The notes beneath the pieces are model-generated. The model saw only the letters and a program-made list of their open reading frames with translations, did no database searches and was not told the origin of the DNA. The translations under genes were made by a program, and so were the position numbers. DNA of 7,871 bases from Caulobacteraceae bacterium (lineage in GTDB: Bacteria; Pseudomonadota; Alphaproteobacteria; Caulobacterales; Caulobacteraceae): contig CANJYY010000107.1 of the NCBI GenBank assembly GCA_947479185.1, forward strand, positions 1 through 7,871. Reading direction: 5' to 3'. Every line of letters begins with the position of its first letter. Positions within the stretch are counted from its first letter, which is position 1. Shown here one piece after another: positions 7,149 through 7,871 of this stretch.

Positions 7149-7170
7149 CATGTACCGTCTTCGGTACGTG
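7149..7170. other. Hairpin just after the SMP-30 gene
   Basis: GTACCG (7152-7157) and CGGTAC (7162-7167) pair around a TCTT loop, and the stem extends through a T-G wobble to CA/TG, giving 9 bp. It begins 12 bp after the stop codon at 7136. There is no T run on either side, so it is at best a weak terminator or an mRNA-stabilising 3' end. Confidence 0.45.
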
Positions 7171-7192
7171 TACCCTGCCGCTTCAAGCTGAT

Positions 7193-7220
7193 GGGGACAC
7201 GCACTGAAGGGCATGTCCCC
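7193..7220 (-). repeat. Hairpin copy 1, after the distal 58-codon gene
   Basis: On the minus strand GGGGACATGC, an 8-nt loop CCTTCAGT and GCGTGTCCCC form a 10-bp stem with one G-U wobble. The wobble becomes a C-A mismatch if the plus strand is transcribed, which favours a minus-strand RNA role. It starts 6 nt past the stop codon of the gene at 7227-7403. It closely resembles the hairpin at 7417-7457. There is no T run. Confidence 0.7.
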
Positions 7221-7226
7221 GAGCGG

Positions 7227-7403
7227 CTAGCGCGACATCCAGGGCTTTGATTTCGAGGCCGACGCGTGGGCGGCCGCCTGCTCGCGCTGGAAGCGGCCGC
7301 CGCGCGGGGCCTTGGGCCGGGCGTCGAGCGCCGCCTGCTTGAGCCGCAGGGCCTTCTGCATCGGCGTTTCGTCGGGCGGCGGCTGGTCCGGCGTGTCGGT
7401 CAC
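7227..7403 (-). CDS. Small conserved-looking hydrophilic protein, 58 residues
   Basis: The product starts with a GTG (7403) and reads VTDTPDQPPPDETPMQKALR at its N-terminus, then LKQAALDARPKAPRGG, RFQREQAAAHASAS and a C-terminal KSKPWMSR. It is highly charged, has no Cys and no membrane segment, and is probably a short helix (residues 14-30) followed by a flexible basic tail. I recall similar short alphaproteobacterial proteins with a KALRLKQAAL-type helix, an RGGxFQREQAA block and a KSKPWxxR/K end, all of unknown function; this is memory, not a search. A GGAG site lies 10 nt upstream. The gene follows the other 58-codon gene by 55 bp on the same strand and may be cotranscribed with it. The Arg/Lys-rich end could contact nucleic acid or ribosome, but that is speculation. 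Confidence 0.7.
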   Translation of the reverse strand: MTDTPDQPPPDETPMQKALRLKQAALDARPKAPRGGRFQREQAAAHASASKSKPWMSR

Positions 7404-7416
7404 GAGTCAGGGTCTC

Positions 7417-7457
7417 CGGCAGGGGAACACGCAGTCTACCGCGTGTCCCCCCTGCCG
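7417..7457 (-). repeat. Hairpin copy 2, between the two 58-codon genes
   Basis: The arms 7417-7432 and 7441-7457 pair almost perfectly over about 16 bp with a one-base imperfection, around an 8-nt loop. On the minus strand the inner part reads GGGGACACGC, loop GGTAGACT, GCGTGTTCCCC, and the outer part is CGGCAG/CTGCCG. It begins 1 nt after the stop codon at 7459 and ends at the GGAG ribosome site of the next gene. It lacks a T run, so it may be an attenuator, a processing site or an mRNA-stabilising element, not a full terminator. Confidence 0.75.
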
Positions 7458-7458
7458 C

Positions 7459-7635
7459 CTACTTCGCGGGCTTGTGGTCGCCGGCCGGCTTGTCGGTCTT
7501 GCCGAAGGCGTCCTTCACCTCGGCTTCGGTGATGCGGGCTTCCGGATGGCCCGGCTGGCCGAGGTTCTGCTCCTCGGTGCCGTCGCCCATCACACCGGGC
7601 TGCGAGCCGTCGGTCTTCTGCGTGTTGTTGGTCAT
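7459..7635 (-). CDS. Small hydrophilic protein, 58 residues, probable general-stress gene
   Basis: The product begins MTNNTQKTDGSQPGVMGDGT and continues through EEQNLGQPGHPEARI, TEAEVKDAFGKTD and KPAGDHKPAK. It is strongly hydrophilic, with no Cys, no Trp and no hydrophobic segment, and is likely largely disordered apart from a short helix at about 36-45. I do not recognise a family. The ATG at 7635 has an AGGTGAT ribosome site about 5 nt upstream. An in-frame GTG at 7677 is rejected because it lies next to the -10 of a good EcfG-type promoter. That promoter suggests induction by the general stress response, in which many short hydrophilic proteins of unknown role are found. It is followed by hairpin copy 2 and the second 58-codon gene, and is divergent from the Tat-type gene at 7773. 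Confidence 0.8.
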   Translation of the reverse strand: MTNNTQKTDGSQPGVMGDGTEEQNLGQPGHPEARITEAEVKDAFGKTDKPAGDHKPAK

Positions 7636-7667
7636 GGCGATCACCTGTTCTGACGTTACCCTCCGCC

Positions 7668-7692
7668 AACGGCTCACGGACGCGCCTGTTCC
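7668..7692 (-). promoter_or_regulatory. EcfG-type (general stress response) promoter
   Basis: On the minus strand GGAAC (7692-7688) is followed by exactly 16 nt and then CGTT (7671-7668). This matches the known alphaproteobacterial EcfG/SigT pattern GGAAC, 16-17 nt, CGTT. Transcription would begin near 7661, giving a leader of about 26 nt that contains the AGGTGAT ribosome site of the gene starting at 7635. Spacing and position are both as expected for a real site. Confidence 0.65.
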
Positions 7693-7697
7693 ATGCC

Positions 7698-7714
7698 GAC
7701 GCCGTACAGGCGTC
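7698..7714. promoter_or_regulatory. Inverted repeat between two divergent promoters
   Basis: GACGCC (7698-7703) and GGCGTC (7709-7714) are perfect inverted arms around GTACA. The repeat sits directly between the EcfG-type -35 on the minus strand and the TTGACG -35 on the plus strand, so a bound protein could affect both. No T run follows in either direction. Confidence 0.4.
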
Positions 7715-7742
7715 TTGACGGGACATCGGTCCAGGCTCGACC
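7715..7742 (+). promoter_or_regulatory. Candidate housekeeping promoter for the Tat-type gene
   Basis: TTGACGG (7715-7721), 13 nt, then GCTCGACC (7735-7742) resembles the Caulobacter sigma-73 pattern TTGACGS, 10-14 nt, GCTANAWC. The -35 is perfect and the -10 partial. Transcription would start near 7750, after the ATG at 7746 and before the ATG at 7773, favouring the latter as start codon. Confidence 0.4.
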
Positions 7743-7772
7743 CTCATGGCCCGCCCTTCCGAGAGCCTTGCC

Positions 7773-7871
7773 ATGCCGCTGCCCCTTGATCGCCGTCGTC
7801 TGATGCTGGCCGGAGGCGGCGTGCTGGCCCTGGGCGCGGCCGGGACCCTGGCGCTGCGGCCAGGCGACCAC
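7773..7871 (+). CDS. N-terminus of a Tat-exported protein (runs off right edge)
   Basis: Only 33 residues are visible. They begin MPLPLDRRRLMLAGGG and continue into a hydrophobic Ala/Leu/Gly segment ending LALRPGDH. The DRRRLML sequence matches a twin-arginine motif (two consecutive Arg, then hydrophobic residues at the right distance), and the weakly hydrophobic, Gly-rich core that follows is typical of Tat rather than Sec signals. The mature protein is therefore probably folded, perhaps with a cofactor, before export. What it does cannot be told from this part. An in-frame ATG at 7746 would add nine residues. I prefer 7773 because GAGAG lies 8 nt upstream and the candidate promoter's start point falls between the two. 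Confidence 0.7.
   Translation, partial: MPLPLDRRRLMLAGGGVLALGAAGTLALRPGDH

Noticed and set aside
7149..7170. Hairpin after the SMP-30 gene as a true intrinsic terminator
   Set aside because: There is no T run after the stem in either direction, so it is listed only as a hairpin.

Overview
The window is GC-rich with strong G/C bias at third codon positions. Its gene content (class I ilvC, thyA and folA near each other, an RcnB-family protein) and promoter-like sites resembling the Caulobacter housekeeping and EcfG patterns point to an alphaproteobacterium, most likely Caulobacterales (Caulobacter, Phenylobacterium or Brevundimonas type). That placement is inferred from gene and promoter style, not from a database search.

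Layout, left to right. Positions 1-553 (minus) hold the N-terminal half of ilvC, which runs off the left edge and has a candidate promoter at 617-646. A strong intrinsic terminator at 705-733 separates it from an upstream minus-strand gene (756-1892) for an exported RcnB-domain protein with a very long Gly/Gln/Arg/Asp-rich repeat region. Divergent from that gene, the plus strand carries a DUF924 gene (2010-2564), thyA (2633-3481), a tightly coupled pair of small membrane-protein genes (3533-3793 and 3793-3933, the second only 46 codons) and a small secreted protein (3966-4508). A convergent minus-strand gene (4525-5547) encodes a zinc-independent MDR oxidoreductase. Divergent from it is folA (5636-6151), followed by an SMP-30/gluconolactonase-type gene (6225-7136).

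The right end (7137-7871) is the least ordinary part. Two minus-strand genes of 58 codons each (7459-7635 and 7227-7403) follow one another, and each is followed by a hairpin with the same 10-bp stem and 8-nt loop. Upstream of the first is a sequence matching the alphaproteobacterial EcfG general-stress promoter (GGAAC, 16 nt, CGTT). Divergent from it, a plus-strand gene begins with a Tat-like signal peptide at 7773 and runs off the right edge.

How the genes fit together: ThyA consumes methylene-tetrahydrofolate and makes dihydrofolate, and FolA reduces dihydrofolate back, so they form one metabolic cycle although about 2.15 kb and four genes lie between them. The other genes have no evident shared pathway. 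I see no phage, transposase, CRISPR array, tRNA or rRNA. Most of the window is an ordinary chromosomal housekeeping region. The candidates for something new are the stress-promoter/small-protein/hairpin cluster at the right end, the two-gene membrane module after thyA, and the calcium-loop-like repeats in the RcnB-family protein.
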